Below are positions 22,145 through 32,095 of a stretch of DNA of 64,000 nucleotides, piece by piece. A program made the position numbers and the translations under genes. The DNA is taken from contig JAHFWL010001004.1 in assembly GCA_021292165.1 (NCBI GenBank), positions 1 to 64,000 on the forward strand, written 5' to 3'. The DNA is from Shinisaurus crocodilurus. Lineage: Eukaryota > Chordata > Lepidosauria > Squamata > Shinisauridae. The first letter of the stretch is position 1. Each line of letters begins with the position of its first letter. The notes below the pieces were generated by a model. It was not told the origin of the DNA. It searched no databases and saw nothing but the letters and a program-made list of their open reading frames with translations.

Positions 22145-22577
22145 GGCAGTCCTGGGCGGGGGGGGGCAAGCAGGGATTTCATTGTGTAGTCCTGGGCGGG
22201 AGCAGGGATTTCATTGTTGTGTAGTCCAGGGGGGGAGCAGGGATTTCATTGTGTAGTCCCGGTGGGGGGGACAGAGATTTGATTGTGTAGTCCTGGGGGG
22301 GGAGCTGGGATTTCATTGTTGTGTAGTCCGGGGGGGGAGAGAGAAGCTGGGATTTCATTGCATTGTCCGGGGGGGGGGGAGCAGGGATTTCATTGTGCAG
22401 TCCGGGGGGACGACGACAGGGATTTCATTGTGTAGTCCCAGGGGGGCAGGGATTTCATTGTGTAATCCAGGGAGGGAAGCAGGGATTTCATTGTGTAGTC
22501 CTGGGGGGGGGAGCAGGAATGTCATTGTGTAGTCCCGGGGGAGCTGCTAGTCCTGGGGGAGCTAGGATTCCATTATG
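22145..22577 (+). repeat. G-rich minisatellite inside the Helitron
   Basis: About eleven units of roughly 35-45 bp, each with AGCAGGGATTTCATTGTGTA followed by GTCC and a run of 4-11 G. Units vary in G-run length, and some carry an extra TGT. The array continues for about one more partial unit after the CR1 (TAGTCCCGGGGGACC at 25489). Confidence 0.88.
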
Positions 22578-22787
22578 CCCAATGATAGTCTACAACAAAA
22601 TGTAGGGGGAAAGTCGGACTATAAAGCACATAGTCTTTGATGTCTCTGTACTAATGCGCAGAGTATGGGCAACAAACAGGACGAATTTAAACTCTTGATA
22701 CATGAGGGCAAATACGACTTGATAGGGATAACTGAAACCTGATGGGATGACTCCCATGGCTGGAATACAGCAATTGAAGGGTATAAC

Positions 22788-23870
22788 TTGTTCAAAAGGA
22801 ACAGAAGCAACAGAAAGGGAGGTGGAGTTGCGCTGTATGTTAAAGATATGTTTCTCTGCACAGAGATACAGGAAGAGGAGCTTGGCAGCCCCATTGAGAG
22901 CATCTGGGTTAAAATAAAGGGGGCAAAGGATAAGATGAACATGGTGGTTGGAGTCTACTACCGACCACCCAATCAAGGAGAAGACGAGGATGAAACTTTT
23001 GAAAAGCAAATTGCAAATGTTTCAAGGAGGCATGATGTGGTAGTAATGGGGGACTTCAATTTCCCTGATATCTGTTGGGAGACTTATTCAGCCAAACATG
23101 GCCCCTCCACGAAATTCCTGAGTTGTGCTGCTGATAACTTCTTCCTACAGAAAGTGGAGGAAGGAACTAGAGGATCGGCTATCCTTGACCTGATTCTAAC
23201 CAACAGAGACGAGTTAGTGGATAAAGTGGCAGTTTCGGGAACTCTGGGAGAAAGTGACCATGTTATACTTGAGTTCTTGATTCTAAGGGGAGCAAAAGCT
23301 GAGTGTAGCCAAACACGTACCCTGGATTTTAGGAAAGCCAATTTTAACAAACTCAGAACAATGATAAGTAAGATCCCATGGCAAGCGACTCTAATGAGAA
23401 AAGGAGCACAGGATGGGTGGGAGTTTTTAAAAAAGGAAATTTTAAAGGCACAATTGCAAACAATTCCCACAAGGAAAAAAGGCAGAGGGCAACAGAAGAA
23501 GCCAATGTGGCTTCACAATAAACTCAAAGATGACCTGAAAACAAAAAAGGACACGTATAGGAAGTGGAAGGAAGGACAGGCTACAAGGGAAGAGTACAGG
23601 CAGGTAGCTCAGAACTGCAGGAATAGTGTCAGGAAGGCTAAAGCTGAGAATGAGCTAAGGTTAGCGAGGAATGCTAAACACAACAAGAAAGCTTTCTTCA
23701 GATACATGCACAGTAAAAGACAGAAGAAAGAAATGGTGGTTCAACTACGCAATGAGGATGGCAAATTGATAACAGAAGACAAAGAAAAGGCAGAAGTGTT
23801 CAATTCCTACTTCGGCTCGGTCTTCTCCCAAAAGAGGGTCTATGACCCCACCCCACCCCGGCAAACCTGA
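22788..23870 (+). pseudogene. CR1 ORF2, endonuclease portion (broken)
   Basis: A 360-codon open stretch holding most of the APE-type endonuclease and the basic linker (KKGRGQQKK.., RKAKAENELRLARNAKHNKKAFFRY). The real reading frame begins upstream, because the domain's first catalytic motif lies before the TGA at 22740. The first Met here is internal. It leaves frame at the CCCCACCCCACCCC tract. Its function in an intact element is nicking of target DNA for target-primed reverse transcription. Confidence 0.9.
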
Positions 23871-25407
23871 AGTGCAGACTGAAGGGGCAGGATTGCAGCT
23901 TGAGATTGATAGGCAAATTGTCAAGGAGCACCTGATTACTCTGAATGAGTTTAAATCTCCAGGGCCTGATGAACTGCATCCTAGAGTAATAAAGGAACTG
24001 GCAGAAGAACTCTCAGAACCATTGTCTATTATCTTTGAGAAATCATGGAGGACAGGTGAAGTGCCAGATGACTGGAGGAGGGCAAATGTTGTTCCCATCT
24101 TCAAAAAGGGCAAGAAGGAAGAACCTGGGAACTATAGGCCAGTCAGTCTGACATCAATCCCTGGGAAAATTTTGGAGCAGATTATTAAGAAGTCACTCTG
24201 CAAGCACCTTGAAAACAATGCAGTGATTACTAGAAGCCAGCATGGATTTGTCAAGAACAAATCCTGCCAGACTAATCTGATCTCATTTTTTGATCAGGTC
24301 ACCTCCCTTGTGGACTGTGGGAATGCTGTGGACATCATATATCTGGACTTCAACAAAGCTTTTGACAAAGTGCCTCATGATATCCTGATTAGCAAGCTAG
24401 CTAAAAGTGGGCTAGATGGAACAACTATCAGGTGGATCCACAATTGGCTACAGAATCGAACTCAAAGAGTGCTTATCAATGGTTCCTTCTCAAACTGGGG
24501 AGAGGTAACGAGCGGGGTACCACAGGGCTCGGTCCTGGGCCCAGTGCTCTTCAACATTTTTATTAATGACTTGGATGAGGAGGTACAGGGAATGCTTATC
24601 AAATTTGCAGATGACGCAAAGTTGGGTGGAACGGCTAATACTCTGGAAGACAGAAACTAAATTCAAAGTGACCTCGATAGGCTGGAGCGCTGGGCTGAAA
24701 ACAACAGAATGAGATTTAATAGGGATAAATGCCAAGTGCTGCACCTAGGGAGAGGAAACCAAATGCAGAGTTACAGAATGGGGGACACTTGGCTCAACAA
24801 TACTACAAGTGAGAAGGATCTTGGAATTGTGGTAGATCACAAACTGAATATGAGCCAGCAATGCGATGTGGCTGCAAAGAAGGCAAATGCTATTTTGGGC
24901 TGCATTAATAGAAGTATAACTTCCAAATCGCGGGAAGTGATAATTCCCCTTTACTCAGCACTGGTTAGGCACCATCTTGAGTACTGCGTCCAGTTCTGGG
25001 CACCACACTTTAAGAAGGATGTAGACAAACTGGAGAGGGTTCAGAGGAGGGCAACAAGGATGATAAAGGGACTGGAAACAAGGCCCTATGAGGAGAGACT
25101 GAAAGAACTGGGCATGTTTAGCCTTCAGAAGAGGAGACTGAGGGGAGATATGATCGCACTCTTCCGGTACTTGAAGGGATGTCACACAGAGGAGGGCCAG
25201 GATCTCTTCTCGATCATCCCAGTTTGCAGGACACGGAATAATGGGCTCAAGTTACAGGAACCTAGATTCCACCTAAACATCAGGAAAAATTTCCTGACTG
25301 TCAGAGCAATAAGACAATGGAATCAACTACCTAGGGAGGTGGTGGGCTCTCCCAGTCTGGAGGCATTCAAGGTGCGGCTGGACAGACATCTGTCAGAGAT
25401 GCTTTGA
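23842..25407 (+). pseudogene. CR1 ORF2, reverse transcriptase and C-terminal portion (one stop)
   Basis: One frame with a single in-frame TAA (24658-24660). It holds the RT fingers ([13 protein letters not shown]), the palm with [11 protein letters not shown] and FADD, then the thumb and C-terminal region ([33 protein letters not shown]). The stop falls between LEDRN and IQSDLDRLERW, where other copies have Lys. An intact RT would copy CR1 RNA, and SINEs sharing its tail, at the nick. Confidence 0.92.
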
Positions 25408-25643
25408 CCTGGATTCCTGCATTGAGCAGGGAGTTGGACTCGATGGCCTTGTAGGCCCCTTCCAACTCTACTTTTCTATGATTCTATGTAGTCCCGGGGG
25501 ACCTTTCCTATGGAGCGATTCAAAGCAGCGGTCAGCGACCTTAAGGAATTTTGAACAAATAGTGCCTATAGGAAAATGACGACCCATGCAAACTTGGCAC
25601 GGTCACTCTGCATCATGCGAGCGAAGCCACGGGCAAAAACTAG

Positions 25644-28088
25644 TTTAACATTAGGAGAGGAAAATTTCTCTCTTTTTGAAAAAAAGGCCTGCAACAGTCC
25701 TCAGTCTAGGTGGACAGAAGGAATTTATCATGAAGTTTAAAGACCTTTAGCTGGTGGGAAGTTCCTTTGGCTGCCAGTGATATATTCTTTACTGCTGTGT
25801 GGTGAGTTAAGAATTTATATCAGGGGTGTTGTGTTGTTTTCTGTTTTAAAGGTTTTACGTAAGACATCTTATATTTGGAGATATTAGGGCTGCAATTTGT
25901 GTGAATTTTTTTCCCACTGATGAAGACCATCATGGCCAGAACATTTTTGGGATAGGGCATTATAAATTTGTATAGCCCAGTAGAGAAACCTGTTATGATC
26001 ATGATGTGCGTGTGCGAGATACTAGAGGACTGTTTATTGATTATTTCAATATAATTTGTAATACTATATTAAAACTCTGTTTGTAATATCATATTAATAT
26101 TTATTTTATATTTGGTGTGTGTGTGTGTGTGTAATTTCCTAAAACCTGTATTGCTTTGTGGTCTATTACATGTACTTTTAAGAGTCAAACAGAAAGAAGA
26201 ATTCCATTGGCTGCTGCTTCTCTGACAACCACACCCTGTGGAATTCTTCCTTCAGTGAAACTTTGAAGCTTGATCAAGGAGTCTGAGTTTGAGTTTGGGG
26301 GAGGGGGGGTGTTCAACTTCTAAAGTGTGTGTGTCTCTGTGTGTGTGTGTGTGTGTCTGTCTGTCTGTTTTCAATCTGAAACTCCAGATTGTAAAAGCTG
26401 GATGCATCCAAATGCAGACTTGTCTAACCCCTAATCAAAAGGAATCTGCCCCTGATTTTGTTACGTTTGACCAGTAACTGTTAGGGCCAGCCTTCTAAAT
26501 GGGAAAAAAGTAGTATTCATACTGGTGTGAAAATCAACTAAATATTCTCACATTTTTGTATATGTGTAACCATGGATATAGATAAAATAGGTTTCTATTG
26601 CACAAGCACCTTGCGCAGCTTTTCTGCCAAAAATCTCAGAGGAAAAAAGTGAATCCTTCTTTTAGGCCTCCTCTGATTGCTTTTCATTTCTGTATTGCCT
26701 GAGGCTGACAAAATCCATATTCACTTACTCTGGGATATTGATTTGGTAAAATATGGGGGCTGGCTTTCTAAGGAAGAGACTTGCAAGATTGGGTAAAAAC
26801 ACACATACACACAACCCAAAATATATGCAACATTTTGCAGTCTAGGCTCCATTTAACATTCTTTCTCTCCTGGATCCAGTAACGGATTTATTAACCCATT
26901 AACCTAATGGCCTCGAATGCACTTCAATTACTAAAGAGCTAGAACGTTGCACAAAGTCTAAAGCTGATGCTTGGTGCATATTCTGTGCGGCTTCACTACT
27001 CTTGCCGGATGCCAGCTGTATACACAGGTTGTGCGTTGGCCCTGTTTGTTTGTTTGTTTTGTTTTTCTGGCTCAGTTTCCTTCCTGCTTTTAGGCCATTG
27101 CTGCAGAATCTGAATGAAGGTTTTGTTCTCCTCTCAAGCCATTTTTTTTGCTAAGATACATTATGACCTCCAACACTTCACAGACAGAAAGCAAGAGCAC
27201 ACTTATGTACTTCGAACACACACAAATTCTTGCACAAATAATAACCGCTTGAGGGTCCCCCCTTCCCCACCCATCTGATTACACTTTGCTGAAGACACAG
27301 CAAGGGGTGAAGAAAAAGCTGGATGCATTTGCTCTACAATAGCCAAATTCAGAAGACACCAACGGAGCTGGCTTCTGAATCAGGGTCTGTGTTGGTGCAC
27401 TGACTGAGGCAGTTTCCTTTCTTAGCTGAAGAAAGTGTGGATATAGGACTGCACGATGGGGGGGGGGAAGCATTTGGGTTTGTTTTTTAAAGTCACATTC
27501 ATTACATTAATTTCATTTAACCTTAATTTTAATTCCACTAGTTTTACCTTCCTTTTCATTTTTCACTGCTTTCAACTGAGCCCATCCTATGTTTCAGTGG
27601 ACCGTCACTATTTTTCAAGCAGGAGCCACTTTTTTGGCCCTAAGTACCTGCTGCCGAGGCCACTTGGGGGCCTTTCCCAGGCCACGGGGGGGGGGGGGGT
27701 CTCCTCTTTCCGCCCCAGACAAGCGATGATTGTGTTCACCAGACTTGCCGGGAGGCCTTTGGGGGCTTCTCCTCCCCATCTGCCTCCACGTCTTCCAAGC
27801 AAGGCCTCGGTCACCACGCAGGCAATGTTCTTAGACTGGGGTGCATCTTTTTTCTCATCGCTGAGAGTGCTCTTCTCTCTACTCAGTGCTGCAAAATATC
27901 CCAGTGCAAGTCCACACTGCTTTCTTCCTTGCCTACACAGGCAGTTTCCCCTCCCCGCGTGCAGCACCTGTGCATTGCCCCTAGTGGAGTGTGAGGATTC
28001 TGTTTGGGGGTGGGTGGAAATCCAGCAAACTGGCCAGGCTCGACCCCCTGAACTCCATCTCCCTTACCTGCTTCCCCGGCTCGACTCA
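25644..28088. other. No gene recognised
   Basis: Largely single-copy-looking, with two (GT)n runs (26115-26132 and 26325-26368) and a poly-G stretch near 27687. A compact block at 26880-27020 looks less repeat-like than its surroundings. Long frames near 27456-28151 cross a G run and are not credible genes. Confidence 0.45.
26325..26368. repeat. (GT)n / (CTGT)n microsatellite
   Basis: GT dinucleotides with CT interruptions, ending in CTGT units. Confidence 0.8.
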
Positions 28089-28307
28089 CGTTCTCCCAAG
28101 TCGAGCCAGGGAAGCAACTTCCAGGATCCTGGTGGGCTGCTTTTTACGTAGAAAATGCCATAAGATACGCCAAAAGCGGCCGCAATTTGCATAACTTGCG
28201 CAAATTGCAGCCGTTTTTAATGTATCTTACACCATTTTCTACGTAAAAAGTGCTCGGCCAGGAACCCCAGAAGTCGCTTCCCCGGCTCGACTCGGGAGAA
28301 CATATCC
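28089..28307. mobile_element. Foldback element, about 220 bp, long inverted repeats
   Basis: The left arm (GTTCTCCCAAGTCGAGCC, TTTTTACGTAGAAAATG, AAGATACG) is mirrored by the right arm (CATTTTCTACGTAAAAA, GGCTCGACTCGGGAGAAC) over about 100 bp per arm, meeting at a small CGCAATTTGCATAACTTGCG centre that is itself nearly palindromic. Noncoding. The superfamily is not clear because no target duplication is obvious. Confidence 0.75.
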
Positions 28308-28610
28308 CTAACAATGACTCTGTAAGTCTTTGGTTTACAGCAACGTTCTCCAACCTGGGGGTCGCGACCCCCAAGGGGGTCGCGACGTGTTTCCTGGGGG
28401 GTCGCCAGCCAGGGTGGAAGCGAGTAGCGTTCCTGTGCCCCTTCGCTGTTGGCTGGAACTACTATACTGGAAGGAGGGAGGGGGAGGGAGGGGTTGGTAT
28501 TTTGCTACAGGAGAGAGCGCGCGCGCACACCCACACGTGGTGCTTTGTGGGTAACAGGCATGCGAGCCTTGAGAAGGAGCCGCTGCCTGCAGACAGTTGC
28601 CTCCAACATG

Positions 28611-28631
28611 CTGCTGCTGCTGCTGCTGCAG
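28611..28631. repeat. (CTG)n run in hAT interior
   Basis: Seven CTG triplets. A second CTG cluster is at about 28955-28975. Confidence 0.75.
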
Positions 28632-28860
28632 ATCTCTGCTCTGCAAGAACGAGTTGGAGGAGGCTGGGTGGATTGAGCTGTTGTTGGGCTGGGAGCGTCC
28701 AGGGGTGAGGGGAGGCTAAATGGGGTGCAGAAACCACACCAAATCAGAAGCCTCCCTGGTTTTTCCCCCTCTGCTTCGCTTCTTTCTCTCTCCGTGTGCC
28801 GGTCTCTTCTAATGTTTTTGTTGTCCCCAGGCTTGCTTTCTCTTTCTGTCTTTCTTTCCC

Positions 28861-28867
<7 letters not shown>

Positions 28868-28896
<29 letters not shown>
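28868..28896. repeat. (CT)n run in hAT interior
   Basis: Pure CT dinucleotide run within pyrimidine-rich sequence. Confidence 0.8.
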
Positions 28897-28899
<3 letters not shown>

Positions 28900-29533
28900 C
28901 TCCTTTTCTTTCCCCGCTGCGGCTTCATCTCTCCTTCTTTTCGCCGTTCTTCTCCTGCTGCTGCTGCTGCTGCTGCCGCTGCTTGCCCGTGCCTTATGCT
29001 GTTTCTAAGCTGCTTTCTCATACAGCACATGGGGCGATAAGGGGAGAAGAGGGGGGTGGTTAGGGAGGGAGGTGGCGGCCGCGGCAGCGCTGGAGGAGGT
29101 GGGTGGGGGGGAGGGAGGGAGGGAGAAAGAGGGGGGGTAACCAGAGAACTCTCCCCAAGCTGAGGAGCCCCTCCCCCACTAGCCAGGGAGAATGATAAAA
29201 GGAGTGGGGGTGGGGGGGGAGGAAGGGGAGCTGGGGGAGCAAAAAAATAATATTTTTTTATTTAATAATAAATATCAGAAGCAAAAAATAAACCAGAATT
29301 TTGCATGCACGCGAAAGTAGAAATTGGAGAGGGTGGGGGGAAGAGGAGCTTGCAGGAGAGGAGATGGGGTGTGGGGGGGGAGGAGAGATAAATTTTGCAC
29401 ATACACACAAAAAAGAAGGTAAAGGGGGAGGGGAGCAAAAGGGAGAGAGAGAGAGAGACTGTGAATGAATTTCATTTCACTTGCTTCTGTGGCTGTTGCA
29501 GAACTATTTTTAGCTGTCTCCAGCAGAACAGAG

Positions 29534-29768
29534 AGCCAGTGTGGCGTAGTGGTGAGAGTGTTGGACTGGGACTCAGGAGATCCGGGTTCTAGTCCCCGCT
29601 CAGCCATGAAACTCACTGGATGACTTTGGGCCAGTCACTGACTCTCAGCCTAACCTACCTCACAGGATTGTTGTGAGGATAACATGGAGAGGAGGATTAT
29701 GTAAGCCGCCTTGGGTTCCTTGCAGGAAGAAAGGCGGGGTATAAATAAAGTAAAATAAATAAATAAAG
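29534..29768 (+). mobile_element. tRNA-derived SINE, family S1, copy 1
   Basis: The tRNA-like head has A box GTGGCGTAGTGG and B box GGTTCTAGTCC (29584-29594). The core CTCAGCCTAACCTACCTCAC resembles MIR-type cores. The 3' part GTAAGCCGCCTTGGGTTCC, then GGCGGGGTATAAAT, leads into an (AAAT) tail. Transcribed by RNA polymerase III in life and moved by a LINE. It lies inside the 1.7-kb hAT, so it inserted after that hAT existed. Confidence 0.88.
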
Positions 29769-30094
29769 TGTATTCTCCTTTCTGATACAAAGCTGGCTAG
29801 TCAAATGATAAATCCGCTCACTCACCTGCTCCCTGTTGGGCCCTATTTCCACCAACATCCAGAGAGAGGAAGGGCAGGTGAGCAAGTACAACAATAGAAA
29901 TACAAAAAGAATTGTATTTTTTTCATGTTTTTTCTTTACCCCATCAAAATGCAAATTTATGCAAATTCATGCAAATGTGGTGGGGGGTCCCCGGTTACTT
30001 TGCCATTACAAAAGGGGGTCGTGACTCGAAAAAGGTTGGGGACCACTGGTTTACAGCTTCCCTCTGCTAGGGACTCACCAGCTGGCTTATGCAG

Positions 30095-30235
30095 AGCACA
30101 CAGTCTCTGCTTCAGCTCCCAATCTGCCACACAGAGACAATAACCCTGACCTACCTTACACGGGTGTTGTTGCGACGTGCATGTGGGGTGCTTTGTGAAC
30201 ACTCTGGAGCACTATAAATATACTAAATATGATTA
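30095..30235 (+). mobile_element. MIR SINE
   Basis: Contains CTTCAGCTCCCAATCTG, AATAACCCTGACCTACC, GGGTGTTGTTGCGACG and TGCTTTGTGAACACTCTGGA followed by GCACTATAAATA, the order of the MIR core and its L2-type tail. An old, amniote-wide family. Confidence 0.75.
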
Positions 30236-30691
30236 ACAGGCTTGAGATCCTGATGTGTATTATCTGGTGATAGTTGGTCAGAAGTAGCGGTCCGTCTGCC
30301 CTGCTTCTTTTGGCTTGGTCACCATTCCAAGATCCTCGGTCAGCCTATATAGGATCAAATGCTAAGCTTGCAACTCTGGGTCCTAAATGAAGCATTGACC
30401 ATTTGTAGTTTGAAGCACATCTCTTGGGTTATAAACATTAGTGAGGGTTGCCAACTGGTAGTAAAAACTCCCTGGGTTAGTGTCTCATAAATAGCATCCA
30501 TAAATTATCTGAAGGCTGGTGTCCTTTTTTTTTTTTAAGTGCTCCCAGTAAGGAGGACAGTTCCTCCGGATTTTTAGAGGGGATGTCTGCAGCCCCAGCC
30601 AAGCTGGTGTCCCCTACATGTCCTCCACCCGTGGTCTTGCAGTGGAAGAGCATGACAGCTTTAGCAGCCACTTCCTTGCAGAGCTGAAGGT
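30236..30691. other. No gene recognised
   Basis: Ordinary sequence. Nothing recognised. Confidence 0.45.
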
Positions 30692-30850
30692 AGATTTCAT
30701 AGATTTCATAGATCATAGAGTTGGAAGGAGCCTACAAGGCCATCGAGTCCAACCCCCCTGCCCAATGCAGGAAACTAGAGGAGGGGGTCTCCCATCCAAG
30801 TAATAACCAGGCCTGACCCTGCTTAGCTTTCCACACTGAGACAAGCACAG
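30692..30850 (-). mobile_element. 5S-rRNA-derived SINE with CR1 tail, copy 1
   Basis: On the minus strand: GGAAAGCTAAGCAGGGTC, then GGCCTGGTTATTACTTGGAT and GGGAGACCC. This is the 5S rRNA internal promoter region (box A, intermediate element, box C), followed directly by CCTCCTCTAGTTTCCTGC and the CR1 3' end (GGACTCGATGGCCTTGTAGG) with a CTATGAAAT tail. A chimera of 5S head and CR1 tail defines a SINE3-like element presumably moved by CR1. This copy lacks the outer head. Confidence 0.8.
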
Positions 30851-30892
30851 GTATGAGTAAGGTGGTCTCTTTCAGCCTAAGGGCTGAATTCC

Positions 30893-31053
30893 ATTTCTTT
30901 TAGTCTGAACTTTAAAAGAGCTGCCCATGGTGCTGAACCCTACCCCACCCCCCAAAATAGGTCCAGCACCTTGGATAGCCCCTTGAAATTTCAGACTGCA
31001 ACCCGAAGTGGATACCCTGCCCCACTGACATTAAGAGCCGCCAGCCTCCACTG
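30893..31053. mobile_element. MITE family M3, left-truncated copy
   Basis: Right arm GAAGTGGATACCCTGCCCCA then CTGACATTAAGAGCC and CCAGCCTCCACTG. The left arm begins only at TTTTAGTCTGAACTTT. The same arms occur complete at 56352-56552. Confidence 0.65.
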
Positions 31054-31261
31054 GGGCCAGGGGGAGGGGGGGTGTCCATCTGGGGAACCTCAGAGAGCTA
31101 CCTTGGGATCCCAGGCAGGCTGGATTTGGCCCCAGGGCTGGAGGTTGTGTGCCCCTGATTTAAATAGAAATACGATGCATCTTTCCATGGTGGGGAAGTG
31201 ACTGCTGCTGTCCAGGTGAGGTGCTCACTTCGATGGGTAACCTCAGGAGCCCTGGTGCTCT

Positions 31262-31762
31262 CCCTTCTTACAGTTCTTTCTACACTGGCTACCAGTTGCT
31301 TGCCGAGCCGAATTCAAGGTGTTGGTTTTGACCTTTAAAACCCTATACGACTCTGGTCCAGTCTATCTCAAGGAGCGTCTCCAGCAACACCAAGTGGGCC
31401 GCTCGACAAGATCTGCCACAGACGGCCTTCTCCTTGTCCCTTCAGCCAGAGCAGCTAGACTGGTCGGGACGAGGAAGAGGGCCTTCTCTGTGGTGGCCCT
31501 CGTACTATGGAACTCTCTCCCAAGTGACCTCCGCCATGCCCCCTCTCTGCTGAGCTTCCGCCGCTCATTAAAAACTTGGTTATTCAGGCGGGAACATGGG
31601 GTGGGCTAAGATTTTAAAATTTTATACTGTTTTAATGTATTTTAATGGAGAAAAATGTTTTAATGTATTTTATTCTGTTTTATCTTCTGTACATTGCCCA
31701 GGGTGGCCAGTTTGCCGGCCAGATGGGCGATAAATAAATGCAAATAATAAATAAATAAATTT
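31262..31762 (+). mobile_element. L2-like LINE, ORF2 C-terminus and 3' end, copy A
   Basis: Frame near 31262-31609 reads (with a frameshift at the start) TLATSCLPSRIQG / LTFKTLYDSGPVYLKE, VGRSTRSATDGLLLVPSARA, LVLWNSLPSDLRHAPSLLSF. This is the post-RT C-terminal region of L2-clade LINEs. The 3' end CCCAGGGTGGCCAGTTTGC..CGATAAATAAAT passes into A/T repeats. 5'-truncated, noncoding as a unit. Confidence 0.82.
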
Positions 31763-31802
31763 CTCTTTAAACTTGTTGCACTGGAGTGCCCTTCAAATAG
31801 AG

Positions 31803-31938
31803 CAGCCTTCCCCAACCCGGCGCCCTCCAGGCGGTTTGGGCTACAACGCCCATCATTCCTAAGTAATGGCCACCGCTGGCCTGTGCCGATGAGAGCTGAA
31901 TTCTGCCTCATCTGGGGGGCACCAAGTGAGGAAGGCTG
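31803..31938. mobile_element. hAT MITE, family M1 relative
   Basis: CAGCCTTCCCCAACCCGGCG at the left and AGTGAGGAAGGCTG at the right. The core TTTGGGCTACAACGCCCATC belongs to the same layout. Flanks AAATAGAG and AAGGAGAG agree at 6 of 8. More decayed than the other M1 copies. Confidence 0.7.
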
Positions 31939-31989
31939 AAGGAGAGGACCGTCCTCTGTGAAGTAGGACACATGAACACACTCGGTGGG

Positions 31990-32095
31990 GAGCTGGGGTG
32001 GCACTCCAGATGTTGCTGGACAACAATTCCCATCATCCCCGACCATTGTGGGCCATGTTGGCTGGGGATAATGGGAAGGGGGCATGGCCCTCTGG
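31990..32095. mobile_element. hAT MITE fragment (M1 relative, ends lost)
   Basis: CTCCAGATGTTGCTGGACAA, CAATTCCCATCATC, then GTTGGCTGGGGATAATGGGA. The inner part of an M1-type palindrome without its terminal repeats. Confidence 0.6.

Larger units (their letters stand above)
22578..25488 (+). mobile_element. CR1 LINE, 2.9 kb, near-complete ORF2, inactive
   Basis: The best CR1 copy. The APE endonuclease is encoded at about 22680-23300: ITE near 22731, MGDFN at 23046-23060, SDH at 23253-23261. A linker follows, then the [22 protein letters not shown] near 24514, and the catalytic FADD at 24604-24615. The C-terminal region extends to a stop near 25407. The 3' UTR ends in TTCTATGATTCTATG. Three lesions disable it: TGA at 22740-22742 where other CR1s have Trp, a frameshift in the C-rich tract near 23845-23870, and TAA at 24658-24660. 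ORF1 is missing, so it is 5'-truncated. Confidence 0.95.
21382..25643 (+). mobile_element. Non-autonomous Helitron (with CR1 inside)
   Basis: Begins A|TCTATATACATAAAAG and ends GGGCAAAAACTAG|T. These are the Helitron hallmarks: 5' TC, 3' CTRR, insertion between A and T, and no target duplication. Internal phrases CCAAACTTGGCACGC (21872) and CAAACTTGGCACGG (25589) recur near both ends. The 3' hairpin is weak (GCC/GGC around 25627-25633). No Rep/helicase frame exists, so it is non-autonomous. Removing the nested CR1 (2911 bp) leaves about 1.35 kb. Confidence 0.8.
28341..30048. mobile_element. hAT-type element, 1.7 kb, perfect 8-bp target duplication
   Basis: Ends CAACGTTCTCCAACC and GGTTGGGGACCACTG are inverted repeats (11 of 15). 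The 8-bp flanks at 28333-28340 and 30049-30056 are both GTTTACAG. Subterminal GGGGGTCGCGACCCCC at the left and AAGGGGGTCGTGACTCG at the right resemble the termini of SPIN/Charlie-like hATs. The interior is GC- and CT-rich, includes (CT)n at 28868-28896 and CTG runs, and has no transposase. A tRNA-SINE is nested at 29534. Confidence 0.9.

Noticed and set aside
22145..22577. CRISPR-like array (repeat-spacer look)
   Set aside because: Units are contiguous and variable with G runs, there are no unique spacers of fixed length, and the genome is eukaryotic. It is a minisatellite.
20944..25651. 8-bp target duplication of the 429-bp hAT restored across the Helitron (GCTTAAAG against ATTTAACA)
   Set aside because: Only four of eight bases agree, which is close to chance.
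27456..28151. 231-codon plus-strand frame
   Set aside because: Passes through a G run (poly-Gly) and mixed sequence, with no family resemblance.
28250..29063. Several Ser/Leu- or Ala-rich frames near 28.3-29.1 kb
   Set aside because: Explained by CT, CTG and GA-rich interior of the 1.7-kb hAT.
30692..30850. Functional 5S rRNA gene
   Set aside because: Only the central region resembles 5S rRNA. Outer stems are missing and a CR1 tail follows.
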